Positions 1-7,883 of a stretch of DNA of 64,000 bases are shown in pieces; the first letter of the stretch is position 1; the number at the start of each line of letters is the position of its first letter. The stretch comes from Pseudescherichia sp031979925. Its GTDB lineage: Bacteria; Pseudomonadota; Gammaproteobacteria; Enterobacterales; Enterobacteriaceae. The stretch covers positions 1-64,000 of the forward strand of contig NZ_DALZFB010000005.1 of the NCBI RefSeq assembly GCF_031979925.1, in the 5' to 3' direction. The notes beneath the pieces were generated by a model. It worked only from the letters and a program-made list of their open reading frames with translations. It was not told where the DNA came from and ran no database searches. Position numbers and translations under genes: made by a program.

Positions 1-93
1 CGCGGGGATCGATAAGGGGGCCGCGGTGGCCCCCTTATCCCGTTCACGTGTGACGACCATTATATGTGGTGCCCGGCATGAGGTGAACGGAAC
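1..93 (+). repeat. Right end of a dispersed structured repeat element, continuing off the left edge
   Basis: This 93-bp stretch reappears, reverse-complemented, at 18624-18716. The first 55 bases are identical, the next ~22 differ, and the last 16 match except for one base. It has two parts: a 12-bp perfect hairpin (stem GATAAGGGGGCC) and a 52-bp module starting CGTTCACGTGTG and ending GGTGAACGGAA, itself bounded by short inverted repeats. A further 52-bp module lies at 19227-19278. The arrangement suggests the terminus of a second copy of the element at 18624-19279, in opposite orientation, with its body outside the window. No coding function is proposed. Confidence 0.75.
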
Positions 94-134
94 AGATTCA
101 CTGGAGCCATATACTTCCCTTTTCCCCCAGCTAA

Positions 135-159
135 CGACGCCAGAAGCGTCGGTTTTTTT
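135..159 (+). terminator. Intrinsic terminator upstream of the aldehyde dehydrogenase gene
   Basis: A 6-bp stem (CGACGC/GCGTCG, loop CAGAA) is followed by a run of seven T. It would stop rightward transcription entering from outside the window and so isolate the aldehyde dehydrogenase gene. Confidence 0.75.
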
Positions 160-163
160 GTAG

Positions 164-172
164 CTATACTTA
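164..172 (+). promoter_or_regulatory. Possible sigma-S type -10 element (CTATACTTA)
   Basis: CTATACTTA matches the extended -10 preferred by RpoS, lies just after the terminator and 34 bp before the start codon at 207, and has no good -35 at the usual distance. E. coli gabD is RpoS-controlled through its csiD-gab operon, so stationary-phase control is plausible but inferred. Confidence 0.4.
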
Positions 173-206
173 GCGGAGTCATTCATTAACGGGGATCGGA
201 GGACGC

Positions 207-1661
207 ATGGCAACCCAGGCACTTCAGGACAATGCGCTTTTTCAGACAGGCTATTTTGTAGACGGCGTATGGAAAACGCTGGAAAACACCTTTGACGTCA
301 CTAACCCGGCAACCGGCGAGGTGATTGCGAAGGTTGCTAAAGCAGGCAAAAAAGAGACCGAGGAGGCAATTGCCGCTGCCGCGCGAGCGTTCCCTGCCTG
401 GCGGGCTAAAACCGCGAAAGAGCGCTCCACTATTCTCTACCGCTGGTACTCGCTGATTATTGAGAACAAAACCTGGCTGGGGCAGCTGATGACCAGCGAG
501 CAGGGCAAGCCGCTGAAAGAGGCAGAGGGAGAGGTTGAGTACGCCGCCAGCTTCATTCAGTGGTTCGCCGAAGAGGCCAAGCGTGCCAACGGTGAGATCA
601 TCCCACAAATTAAACCCGGATCGCGCATTCTGGCGACCCGCGAGCCAATTGGCGTGGTTGCGGCTATAACGCCGTGGAACTTCCCGATGGCGATGCTTAC
701 CCGCAAGCTCGGTCCGGCGCTGGCCGCAGGCTGTACCGGCGTCATCAAGCCTGCCAACAACACCCCGCTTAGCGCGTTTGCTCTGGTACAGCTGGCGAAA
801 AAAGCGGGCGTTCCGGACGGGGTACTCAACGCCGTAGCAGGCACTACCGCTGAGATCAGCGATGCGATCATGGCCAGCCCGCAGGTGCGTAAAATCTCCT
901 TCACCGGCTCGACGGCGGTCGGTAAAACGCTGGTGCGTAACGCCGCTGAAACCATGAAAAAGGTATCGATGGAGCTGGGAGGCAATGCGCCCTATATCGT
1001 CTTTGACGATGCGGACATCGATGCCGCCGTCGAGGGGGCGATTGCCAATAAATTCCGCAACGCCGGGCAGGTGTGCGTCAGCGTTAACCGTTTCTATATC
1101 CATGAAGCCGTCTATGACGCGTTCGTGAACAAGCTTGCCGAGCGGGTTAACGCCCTGAAAGTGGGTAACGGCATGGAGGAGGGCGTCGTTGTCGGGCCGC
1201 TTATCGAGTCGGCGGCGGTGGATAAGGTGCGCGAACATGTTGAGGATGCTATAGCGAAAGGCGCAACGGCGCTGGCAGGCGGTAAAACTCACGCGCTGGG
1301 GGGCAACTTCTGGCAGCCAACGGTGCTGACTAACTGTAGCGACAGCATGAAGCTGGCGTCAGAGGAGACCTTCGGTCCAGTAGCCGCCTGCTTCCGCTTT
1401 ACTACCGAGGATGAAGTCATTCATCGCGCCAATGATACGCCGTTTGGCCTGGCAGCCTACTTCTATACGCAAAACCTACAGCGCGTCTTCCGCGTCTCAC
1501 AGGCGCTGGAGGCCGGGATGATTGGGGTTAATGAATGTGCGGTATCTACCGAACTGGGGCCGTTTGGCGGGGTGAAAGAGTCTGGCCTGGGCCGCGAAGG
1601 ATCGGTGCTGGGGCTGGAAGAGTACCTGGAGGTTAAAACTCTTCATCTCGGAGGATTATAA
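207..1661 (+). CDS. NAD(P)-dependent succinate-semialdehyde dehydrogenase family aldehyde dehydrogenase
   Basis: This 484-residue protein is a full-length member of the ALDH superfamily, closest in pattern to GabD/Sad enzymes that oxidise succinate semialdehyde to succinate. Visible active-site elements are TPWNFP (Asn158), the FTGST cofactor motif (232-236), MELGG (Glu256) and NAGQVCVS with catalytic Cys290. The C-terminal PFGGVKESGLGREG segment is typical of the GabD group. The start is supported by GGAGG four bases upstream. The gene is monocistronic, preceded by its own terminator and 45 bp from yhcO; E. coli K-12 has aaeB in this position, so it is an accessory insertion. Other small semialdehydes are possible substrates. 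Confidence 0.85.
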   Translation: MATQALQDNALFQTGYFVDGVWKTLENTFDVTNPATGEVIAKVAKAGKKETEEAIAAAARAFPAWRAKTAKERSTILYRWYSLIIENKTWLGQLMTSEQGKPLKEAEGEVEYAASFIQWFAEEAKRANGEIIPQIKPGSRILATREPIGVVAAITPWNFPMAMLTRKLGPALAAGCTGVIKPANNTPLSAFALVQLAKKAGVPDGVLNAVAGTTAEISDAIMASPQVRKISFTGSTAVGKTLVRNAAETMKKVSMELGGNAPYIVFDDADIDAAVEGAIANKFRNAGQVCVSVNRFYIHEAVYDAFVNKLAERVNALKVGNGMEEGVVVGPLIESAAVDKVREHVEDAIAKGATALAGGKTHALGGNFWQPTVLTNCSDSMKLASEETFGPVAACFRFTTEDEVIHRANDTPFGLAAYFYTQNLQRVFRVSQALEAGMIGVNECAVSTELGPFGGVKESGLGREGSVLGLEEYLEVKTLHLGGL

Positions 1662-1706
1662 ACGCTGGGGCGGCACAGGCCGCCCATCCGGGCAGGGTGG
1701 CGAATA

Positions 1707-1985
1707 ATGAATATCTACACGTTTGATTTCGACGAGATTGACGATCAGAACGCCTTTTATCGCGAATTTTGCCGTACGTTTACTATCGATCGGACAAAGG
1801 TGAATAATCTGGACTCGCTGTGGGAGGTGGTAACCGGTGAGGATAATGCTCTGCCGATGCCGCTTGAGATCGAGTTTGTGCACCTTCATGAAAAACAGCG
1901 TCGCCGTTTTGGTGCGTTGATCCTGCTCTTTGATGAAGCCGAAGAGGAGCTGGGAGGTATGCTGCGCTTTAACGTGCGCGCCTGA
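1707..1985 (+). CDS. yhcO: Barstar-family protein YhcO
   Basis: This 92-residue acidic protein closely matches E. coli YhcO (90 aa), a member of the barstar family of ribonuclease inhibitors. The conserved N-terminal MNIYTFDFDEI and the C-terminal LILLFDEAEEEL stretch are visible. No cognate barnase-like RNase is encoded nearby, so its partner is unknown; the family assignment is firm but the function is inferred. It converges on yhcN, with a strong hairpin between them. Its position next to yhcN and argR is as in E. coli. Confidence 0.9.
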   Translation: MNIYTFDFDEIDDQNAFYREFCRTFTIDRTKVNNLDSLWEVVTGEDNALPMPLEIEFVHLHEKQRRRFGALILLFDEAEEELGGMLRFNVRA

Positions 1986-2000
1986 GGTCATCAGCAGGCA

Positions 2001-2026
2001 TAAAAAAGCCCCCGACAGGCGGGGGC
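2001..2026 (-). terminator. Intrinsic terminator of yhcN
   Basis: On the minus strand, a GC-rich stem (GCCCCCG with loop CCTGT) is followed by six T and lies 27 bp past the yhcN stop codon. It sits between convergent yhcO and yhcN and may act on both. Confidence 0.85.
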
Positions 2027-2052
2027 AAGTCGTAGGTTATACGACGAGGGAT

Positions 2053-2316
2053 TTATTTGTAGAGTTCGGCAGTGGCGTGCCAGTGATCGCCGGTACGTGC
2101 TTCGATAATACGGTATGAAGATGCGCCGTTGGCCTGCGCTTTTTCATTCAGCGCGTCGCGCATGTCCATTGGTGAGGAGCTGATTGCACCTACAGAAACC
2201 GTACCGATTGCCTGACGGCCTTGAGCCTGGTCAGCGCTGATAGAGTCGGCGGCAAAGGCACCGAAAGAGAGTGCGGAAAGGATGCTCAGAGCGGCTACAG
2301 TTGTTTTGATTTTCAT
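2053..2316 (-). CDS. yhcN: YhcN family (DUF1471/BhsA-McbA) periplasmic stress protein
   Basis: This 87-residue small exported protein has a clear signal peptide (positively charged MKIK, hydrophobic core, cleavage near GAFA/A at about residue 22) and a short DUF1471 domain. Members of the family (YhcN, BhsA, McbA) are periplasmic or surface stress proteins; E. coli YhcN has been linked to acid and peroxide stress. A TATACT-like -10 on the minus strand at 2381-2386 is a candidate promoter. It is separated from argR by 378 bp of non-coding DNA. Confidence 0.9.
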   Translation of the reverse strand: MKIKTTVAALSILSALSFGAFAADSISADQAQGRQAIGTVSVGAISSSPMDMRDALNEKAQANGASSYRIIEARTGDHWHATAELYK

Positions 2317-2499
2317 GATATCTACCTCGTCAAATTCTTATTCACTGGGGTCTTATTTCGTGACCCTCATCACAAAATCAAGTATACACTAATCACCGCA
2401 AAAATTAATACCATGCTAATGGTTTCACAGGTTATTACGTCACATAAATTTAACTTCTTATAACGCAGGAGAATAAAAACGGGGTTTTAAGAGGGGTGG

Positions 2500-2568
2500 A
2501 TGACAGTTATGTCTAAGAAAATCATATGGATATGCATTTTTAACGTTTTGTGCGATCTACAAGGTTAG
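2500..2568 (+). CDS. Candidate small ORF of 22 codons in the yhcN-argR gap
   Basis: An ATG at 2500 follows GAGGGG at 2491-2496 and opens 22 codons with a hydrophobic middle (KKIIWICIFNVL), ending in TAG at 2566. A second in-frame ATG occurs at 2509. It overlaps the left arm of the inverted repeat at 2549-2606. I do not recognise it. With such short length it may be chance; it is listed because the spacer is otherwise non-coding. Confidence 0.2.
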   Translation: MTVMSKKIIWICIFNVLCDLQG

Positions 2569-2606
2569 ATCAACTGGATGACAAGGGTATGACAGAGGAT
2601 CGCACA
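2549..2606. repeat. Inverted repeat in the yhcN-argR spacer
   Basis: TGTGCGATC at 2549-2557 is perfectly complementary to GATCGCACA at 2598-2606, 40 bp apart; a second GATC pair lies inside. As RNA it would form a stem-loop. No T-tract follows on either strand, so it is not an ordinary terminator. Confidence 0.5.
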
Positions 2607-2663
2607 TTCTGTTAAAGAGACAGGCAGTGGTTTATGGGGGTAAGCGGGTTAACAGAGGAAGAT

Positions 2664-2686
2664 TCCCCTCGGCAACGCGCGAGGGG
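2664..2686 (-). terminator. Probable terminator hairpin after argR
   Basis: A 7-bp stem (CCCCTCG/CGAGGGG) lies 9 bp beyond the argR stop on the minus strand. The following sequence is only moderately T-rich, so termination efficiency is uncertain. Confidence 0.55.
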
Positions 2687-2694
2687 AGAGAGGA

Positions 2695-3165
2695 TCACAG
2701 CTCCTGTTCGAACAGGACCAGAATGGCGTCGTAGAGATCCTTCACGGTAAAGCCGCTGGCAGGCGTAGTGAAGATGGTATCATCCCCGGCGATGGTGCCG
2801 AGAATGCCTTCCGATTTCCCTAACGAGTCCAGCAGACGCGCGATCAGCTGCGCTGCACCCGGGCTGGTATGGATAACCACCACCGCATCGTTATAGTCGA
2901 TGTCCAGCACCAGGTTCTTCAGCGGGCTGGAGGTAGTCGGCACGCCAAGCTCTGCAGGCAGGCAGTAGACCATCTCCATTTTAGCGTTGCGCGTACGTAC
3001 CGCACCGAACTTGGTCAGCATCCGGGAGACTTTGGATTGATTAATGTTATCAAACCCTTGTTCCTGAAGGGCCAGAACGATTTCGCCCTGGGAGCTGAAC
3101 TTCTCTTCTTTAAGTAGCGCTTTAAACGCCTTAACTAATTCTTCTTGTTTTGCCGAGCTTCGCAT
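2695..3165 (-). CDS. argR: Arginine repressor ArgR
   Basis: This 156-residue protein is the same length as E. coli ArgR and nearly identical. The N-terminal winged helix covers about residues 1-75 (NINQSKVSRMLTKFGAVRTRN) and the C-terminal hexamerisation and arginine-binding domain has the GTIAGDDTIF motif. ArgR with L-arginine represses arginine biosynthesis genes and activates catabolic ones, and is an accessory factor in Xer recombination at ColE1 cer. Palindromes resembling ARG boxes lie immediately upstream, consistent with autoregulation. It is divergent from mdh. Confidence 0.97.
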   Translation of the reverse strand: MRSSAKQEELVKAFKALLKEEKFSSQGEIVLALQEQGFDNINQSKVSRMLTKFGAVRTRNAKMEMVYCLPAELGVPTTSSPLKNLVLDIDYNDAVVVIHTSPGAAQLIARLLDSLGKSEGILGTIAGDDTIFTTPASGFTVKDLYDAILVLFEQEL

Positions 3166-3193
3166 AAGTCACCCGTGGAATGGCGATTGAAAC

Positions 3194-3229
3194 AACATTA
3201 TTATGCATATATATGAATTTTTATGCAAA
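3194..3229. promoter_or_regulatory. ARG-box operator of argR
   Basis: The 18-mer at 3212-3229 has core TGAATTTTTATGCA, close to the ARG-box consensus TGAAT-WWWW-ATTCA. A weaker half-matching box (ATTATTATGCA) lies immediately to its left. Tandem boxes 29-65 bp upstream of the argR start fit ArgR autorepression. Confidence 0.7.
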
Positions 3230-3307
3230 TAGTCTGCCATTATTAAGGCTGAAATAATGTTATGAAAGCCGCGGATTTTATCAAAATAACTTATCGAGAA
3301 ACATGCC

Positions 3308-3323
3308 TGTGTCACGAGTCACA
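3308..3323. promoter_or_regulatory. CRP-like site in the argR-mdh intergenic region
   Basis: TGTGT-N6-TCACA differs from the CRP consensus TGTGA-N6-TCACA at one core position. It lies about 265 bp before the mdh start. E. coli mdh is catabolite- and ArcA-controlled; the role here is inferred. The rest of this 423-bp spacer holds the ARG boxes and AT-rich promoter DNA, with no gene. Confidence 0.5.
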
Positions 3324-3588
3324 AATAAGATTAAAAGTAAAATAAATGTTATTAAAGTGCTGTTGTTTTGCTAGCTTTACAGGGTGTATTGTACCGCCTG
3401 CGCGGGCATTGCTGGTGTTATGAAGGAAATGTTCATGCTGCCGGAAAGGGCAACATAAAGTAGATGATGCTAAACGCGTGTTGAAGCGCGTTTTTTCTGC
3501 AGGAAGATCGCTATCATTTACCCTATGTTGTAATGTCCTTAGCAACGGAGTAACGGTATATTTCGCTAACCATAATAAGGAGTTTAGG

Positions 3589-4527
3589 ATGAAAGTTGCA
3601 GTCCTCGGCGCGGCAGGCGGTATCGGCCAGGCGCTAGCCCTTCTTCTCAAGACCCAACTGCCTTCAGGCTCAGAACTCTCTCTGTACGATATCGCGCCGG
3701 TCACCCCTGGCGTAGCGGTTGATCTTAGTCATATCCCTACTGCAGTAAAAATAGAGGGCTTCGCCGGTGAAGATGCCACCCCAGCGCTGAAAGGTGCGGA
3801 TGTGGTACTGATCTCCGCAGGCGTGGCGCGTAAGCCAGGTATGGATCGCTCCGATCTCTTTAACGTCAACGCCGGCATTGTCAAAAATCTGGTAAATCAG
3901 GTAGCGAAAACCTGTCCGCAGGCGTGCATCGGTATCATCACTAACCCGGTCAACACCACCGTCGCTATCGCCGCTGAAGTGCTGAAAAATGCCGGCGTCT
4001 ACGACAAGAACAAGCTGTTCGGCGTCACCACGCTGGACATCATCCGCTCAAACACCTTTGTGGCTGAGCTGAAAGGCAAGCAGCCTGACGAGGTTGAAGT
4101 CCCGGTTATCGGCGGCCACTCTGGCGTCACTATTCTGCCGCTGCTGTCGCAGATCCCAGGCGTTAGCTTCTCCGAGCAGGAAGTGGCCGATCTCACCAAA
4201 CGTATCCAGAACGCGGGCACGGAAGTGGTCGAGGCGAAGGCCGGTGGCGGGTCTGCAACCCTGTCAATGGGCCAGGCAGCGGCGCGCTTTGGTCTCTCGC
4301 TGGTACGCGCCCTCCAGGGTGAGCAGGGCATCGTTGAGTGCGCCTACGTCGAAGGCGATGGCGAACATGCTCGCTTCTTCTCCCAGCCGCTGCTGCTGGG
4401 TAAAAACGGCGTTGCTGAGCGCCAGCCTATCGGCACCCTGAGCGCTTTCGAGCAGCAGGCAATGGAAGGGATGCTGGAGACGCTGAAAAAAGATATTCAG
4501 CTCGGTGAAGAGTTCGTAAATAAGTAA
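3589..4527 (+). CDS. mdh: NAD-dependent malate dehydrogenase
   Basis: This 312-residue TCA-cycle enzyme interconverts malate and oxaloacetate with NAD. The nucleotide-binding GAAGGIGQ loop is at residues 7-14, the substrate-binding arginines lie in the ARKPGMDRSDL region, and the catalytic His is in VIGGHSGVT (about 177). The length equals E. coli Mdh. The start at 3589 follows AAGGAG with six-base spacing; the upstream in-frame extension to 3478 lacks a ribosome site and is not conserved. It is divergent from argR and convergent with degS, with a REP-like hairpin between. Confidence 0.98.
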   Translation: MKVAVLGAAGGIGQALALLLKTQLPSGSELSLYDIAPVTPGVAVDLSHIPTAVKIEGFAGEDATPALKGADVVLISAGVARKPGMDRSDLFNVNAGIVKNLVNQVAKTCPQACIGIITNPVNTTVAIAAEVLKNAGVYDKNKLFGVTTLDIIRSNTFVAELKGKQPDEVEVPVIGGHSGVTILPLLSQIPGVSFSEQEVADLTKRIQNAGTEVVEAKAGGGSATLSMGQAAARFGLSLVRALQGEQGIVECAYVEGDGEHARFFSQPLLLGKNGVAERQPIGTLSAFEQQAMEGMLETLKKDIQLGEEFVNK

Positions 4528-4537
4528 TACAGAACCG

Positions 4538-4590
4538 TAGGCCCGGTAAGCGTAGCGCCACCGGGCATTATCACAATGCCCGGTGGTGCC
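4538..4590. repeat. REP-type palindrome plus long hairpin between mdh and degS
   Basis: GTAGGCCCGGTAAGCGTAGC at 4538 is a typical enterobacterial REP motif. Its distal part joins a roughly 14-bp hairpin (4555-4569 with 4575-4590). Sitting between convergent genes, it probably protects or terminates both transcripts. Confidence 0.75.
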
Positions 4591-4593
4591 GTA

Positions 4594-5661
4594 TTAGTTC
4601 GTAGCCGGGTACTCCTGAATCGTCACGTGCAGCAGCAGTTTTTTCTCCTCACGCATCACCTCTACCGGGATCTCTGAACCCGGACGGATCTCCGCCACCT
4701 GATCCATCGTCTCCAGCGCCGAAATGGCTGGCTTACCGTTCACCGAGACAATCACGTCGTTGACCTGAATACCTGCGCGCGCCGCCGGGCCGTCCGGAGC
4801 GACCTCATTAACTACGATCCCCTGAATCTGATCGATACCGCCACCCTGAGCATGCAGGGGGGCGATCTCTCTGCCGCCAATACCGATATAGCCGCGGATC
4901 ACCCGGCCATCGCGGATCAGCTTATCCATAATCTTGGTTGCCAGCTGAAAGGGGATAGCGAAACCGATCCCCTCCGGCGTCTCGCCATCATTGCTCTTAT
5001 CAAACGAGAGGGTGTTGATGCCCATCAACTCGCCGAGAGAGTTAACCAGCGCCCCGCCGGAGTTACCGTGGTTGATAGAGGCGTCGGTTTGCAAGAAATT
5101 CTGCCGCCCGGACGGATTGAGGCCGATACGGCCGGTGGCGCTGATGATCCCCTGGGTGATGGTCTGCCCAAGATTATAGGGGTTGCCGATCGCCATCACT
5201 ACATCGCCGATGTGCGGCGTGCGTTGGCGGTTGATGGGGATCACCGGCAGGCCGCCGGTGGCATTGACCTTTAGCACAGCCAGATCCGTTAGCGTATCGG
5301 AGCCGACCAGCAGCGCCTCAAAAACGCGGCCATCCTGCAGGGCGACGATGATCTGATCCGCATCGTTAATCACGTGCTTGTTGGTAATGATGTACCCGCG
5401 CTGGTCCATTATCACCCCCGAGCCAAGGGTGCGGATCTCCAGCTGGTTATTCGTCGAGCTGGCGGCGCTGCGGTTATAGACGTTTACCACCGCAGGCGCA
5501 GCCCGGCGCACCGCCTGGTTATAGCTCACCGGCGTTTCGTCGGTGCTGTCAAACTGTGGGGTGGAAGAGGCGCCCAGCTGACGTAGCGAGGGCAGGGCAG
5601 CCAGCAGCAGGCTACCTACAATTAGGCCAATACCGACAGATCGTAATAGCTTCACTAACAT
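4594..5661 (-). CDS. degS: Site-1 serine protease DegS, sigma-E pathway sensor
   Basis: This 355-residue protein matches E. coli DegS in length. It has an N-terminal membrane anchor (about residues 5-27), a trypsin-like periplasmic domain with catalytic triad His96, Asp126 and Ser201 (GNSGG), and one PDZ domain (about 255-350). Unfolded outer-membrane porin C-termini bind the PDZ domain and trigger cleavage of the anti-sigma factor RseA, starting the sigma-E response. It follows degQ by 88 bp, with a perfect hairpin in the gap, and has no signal peptidase site after the anchor. Confidence 0.97.
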   Translation of the reverse strand: MLVKLLRSVGIGLIVGSLLLAALPSLRQLGASSTPQFDSTDETPVSYNQAVRRAAPAVVNVYNRSAASSTNNQLEIRTLGSGVIMDQRGYIITNKHVINDADQIIVALQDGRVFEALLVGSDTLTDLAVLKVNATGGLPVIPINRQRTPHIGDVVMAIGNPYNLGQTITQGIISATGRIGLNPSGRQNFLQTDASINHGNSGGALVNSLGELMGINTLSFDKSNDGETPEGIGFAIPFQLATKIMDKLIRDGRVIRGYIGIGGREIAPLHAQGGGIDQIQGIVVNEVAPDGPAARAGIQVNDVIVSVNGKPAISALETMDQVAEIRPGSEIPVEVMREEKKLLLHVTIQEYPATN

Positions 5662-5708
5662 GATGCGGACGTCGTTAAACAGGGTGCGGGCAGCATAGCA
5701 CGACTTAT

Positions 5709-5739
5709 CCGGACATCACACAGGGGCGGTGATGTCCGG
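5709..5739. repeat. Perfect 11-bp hairpin between degQ and degS
   Basis: CCGGACATCAC at 5709-5719 pairs with GTGATGTCCGG at 5729-5739. On the minus strand it lies just past the degQ stop, without a T-tract. It could stabilise degQ mRNA or reduce read-through into degS. Confidence 0.6.
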
Positions 5740-5749
5740 CAGGCTGGGA

Positions 5750-7120
5750 CTAGCGCAGTAATAAATAGAGCGTATCGTTGCCGCGTACCACGTGCAGAGC
5801 GATGATATTTGGCTTGGTCTCCAGGACCTTACGCATCTCGGCGATGGACTGTACCCGCTCGCGGTTAACGCCGATAATCACGTCGTCTTTGTGCAGGCCA
5901 GCCTGGGCGGCGGGACTGTCTTTGGCCACCTCCTCAATCGTGATGCCTTTGGTACCATCTTTCAGCTGACCGTCGGCCAGGCTTGCGCCCTGTAATGCCG
6001 GGGAGAGGCTCTCCGCGCTGGCGGAGGAGGCGGTGCTCTTATCCAGCGTGACTTCCACTTCCTGGCCTTTGCCATCGCGCAGCAGGCCAAGCTTCACCTT
6101 CGTGCCGGGCGCGGTGGTGGCGATGCGCGAGCGCAGTTCAGCAAAGCTGTTCAGCGGTTTGCCGTTGAGGCTGACGATCACGTCGCCCGATTTAATTCCG
6201 GCCTTGGCTGACCCGGAGCCAGGCAACACTTCGCTCACGAAGGCTCCGCGCTGCACGTTGAGGTTAAATGCTTTGGCAATATCGGCGCTCATCTCCATGC
6301 CTTTGATACCCAGCAGGCCGCGCTGAATTTCACCGGACTGGATCAGCTGCTGGGCGAGGGTTTGCGCCATGTTGCTGGGGATAGCAAAGCCGATGCCGAT
6401 GCTGCCGCCGGTGGGCGCAAGGATAGCGGTGTTGATGCCGATCAGCTCGCCGTTGAGGTTGAGCAGCGCCCCGCCGGAGTTGCCGCGGTTAATGGAGGCG
6501 TCGGTCTGGATAAAGTTTTCTAACCCTTCGAGATTCAGCCCGCTGCGTCCGAGCGCCGAGATGATCCCGGAGGTAGCGGTCTGGCCGAGGCCGAACGGGT
6601 TACCCACCGCGACGGCAAAATCACCTACCCGCAGCTTATCGGAGTCGGCAACGGCAATCTGCGTCAGCCCGGTGGCATTCTGCAGCTGCAACAGGGCGAT
6701 GTCGCTCTGGTCATCGCCGCCGATCAGCTTCGCTTCAAACTCACGGCCGTCATTAAGCTGGACGTTGATCTTCTGCGCCTGGTTAATGACGTGGTTATTG
6801 GTCAGCACATAGCCTTTAGCGGCATCGATAATCACCCCGGAGCCCAGTCCTTCAAACGGCTGCGCCTGACCCTCTGGCAGCTCGTCGCCGAAATATTTCT
6901 TCAGCTCCTCAGGGATTTTCTGCTCAGGAGCGACTGCCGTTCCCTCTACCTGCACGCTTACCACTGCAGGCAGCACCTTCTCCAGCATTGGCGCAAGGCT
7001 AGGCAGCGCGGGCTGGCCGGGGATCTTGGCGGGCAGCGAGGCCGTCGCCGGGAACGGTGCCGAGAGAGATAATCCGACACTTAACGCTAATGCACTCAAC
7101 AGCGGGTTTCGTTTCTTCAT
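5750..7120 (-). CDS. degQ: Periplasmic serine endoprotease DegQ
   Basis: This 456-residue HtrA-family protease/chaperone has a cleavable signal peptide (MKKRNPLLSALALSVG, cleavage near ATA/S about residue 27), a protease domain with His110, Asp140 and Ser215 in GNSGG, and two PDZ domains (about 257-350 and 363-450). E. coli DegQ is 455 aa and degrades misfolded periplasmic proteins as an oligomer. It is encoded upstream of degS on the same strand, as in E. coli, but with a separate hairpin-containing spacer. The long Q-linker seen in DegP is absent, which favours DegQ. Confidence 0.96.
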   Translation of the reverse strand: MKKRNPLLSALALSVGLSLSAPFPATASLPAKIPGQPALPSLAPMLEKVLPAVVSVQVEGTAVAPEQKIPEELKKYFGDELPEGQAQPFEGLGSGVIIDAAKGYVLTNNHVINQAQKINVQLNDGREFEAKLIGGDDQSDIALLQLQNATGLTQIAVADSDKLRVGDFAVAVGNPFGLGQTATSGIISALGRSGLNLEGLENFIQTDASINRGNSGGALLNLNGELIGINTAILAPTGGSIGIGFAIPSNMAQTLAQQLIQSGEIQRGLLGIKGMEMSADIAKAFNLNVQRGAFVSEVLPGSGSAKAGIKSGDVIVSLNGKPLNSFAELRSRIATTAPGTKVKLGLLRDGKGQEVEVTLDKSTASSASAESLSPALQGASLADGQLKDGTKGITIEEVAKDSPAAQAGLHKDDVIIGVNRERVQSIAEMRKVLETKPNIIALHVVRGNDTLYLLLR

Positions 7121-7291
7121 CGATGCATGCTCTCGTGACCTGAAGTGTAAGGAAAAAAATGCCCCAAAACGGATCGATGTTATTGAATTTTCAACCGGGT
7201 AACAATGAGGTGAATGATTAAATAATAGCTGGGATGGTGAAAGAAGAGGCGGGCGTACCCTGTACGCCCGTAAAAAAAGTGGCTGTGGCGG

Positions 7292-7690
7292 TCAGCCGCG
7301 CTTCGGCGCACCGCGCAGCAGGCCCGACGCGCTGTCAGAGTAGTCGCGTGGCATCTGAACCGGTGCCTGATCGTTGCCGGCTTCGGATTCAGCAAGGCGG
7401 TTGCGGAACGGATTATCTTCCGCTGACATCTCCGGCAGCAGCTGGCTGGAACTTTTTGCCATGTGCTGATAAAGCTGGCGATAGTCGTGGGCCATGTTAT
7501 CAAGCAGCTCAGCGCTGCGGGCAAAGTGGCCGGTAAGCTCTTCGCGATACTCTTCCAGCTCGGCTTTGTTCTTCTCTAACTCATACTGTAAGGCCTGCTG
7601 CTGGCGAAGCTTGCGGTTTCCAAAGCGCATGCCCACAGCACCAATGATAATGCCGACGACTAATCCAATTAGCGCATATTCCCAGGTCAT
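7292..7690 (-). CDS. zapG: Inner-membrane division/envelope protein ZapG (YhcB)
   Basis: This 132-residue DUF1043 protein has an N-terminal membrane helix (about residues 5-22, ALIGLVVGIIIGAVGM) and a cytoplasmic coiled coil rich in Q, E, K and R (25-80), then a disordered tail. E. coli YhcB/ZapG has the same length and links cell division with envelope and phospholipid homeostasis. The start MTWEY at 7690 is chosen by homology and by a GGGAGATG-like site upstream; the longer in-frame extension to 7801 is not conserved. It is divergent from zapE and upstream of degQ. Confidence 0.93.
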   Translation of the reverse strand: MTWEYALIGLVVGIIIGAVGMRFGNRKLRQQQALQYELEKNKAELEEYREELTGHFARSAELLDNMAHDYRQLYQHMAKSSSQLLPEMSAEDNPFRNRLAESEAGNDQAPVQMPRDYSDSASGLLRGAPKRG

Positions 7691-7883
7691 GAACATCTCC
7701 CGTTGTGTTGTAGGTCCGTAGGGTGTAGGCGGCGAGGCTCCTTGCCTGTACCTCATTATGCCACTATAACCGCTAAATCCGTATAAGTGGAATCCTGGCA
7801 CAGCATCGCGTAGTGTAGAACGGCCTTTTTTTCACCAGCCAGGACCTGCGGCAAATAAATTATCAAGGAATAACAATAGCATC

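Noticed and set aside
3478..3588. N-terminal extension of mdh
   Set aside because: The start at 3589 has AAGGAG and gives the exact family length; the extension reads through promoter DNA.
7256..7281. Hairpin GGGCGTAC/GTACGCCC as terminator of zapG
   Set aside because: On the zapG strand the T run precedes the hairpin instead of following it.
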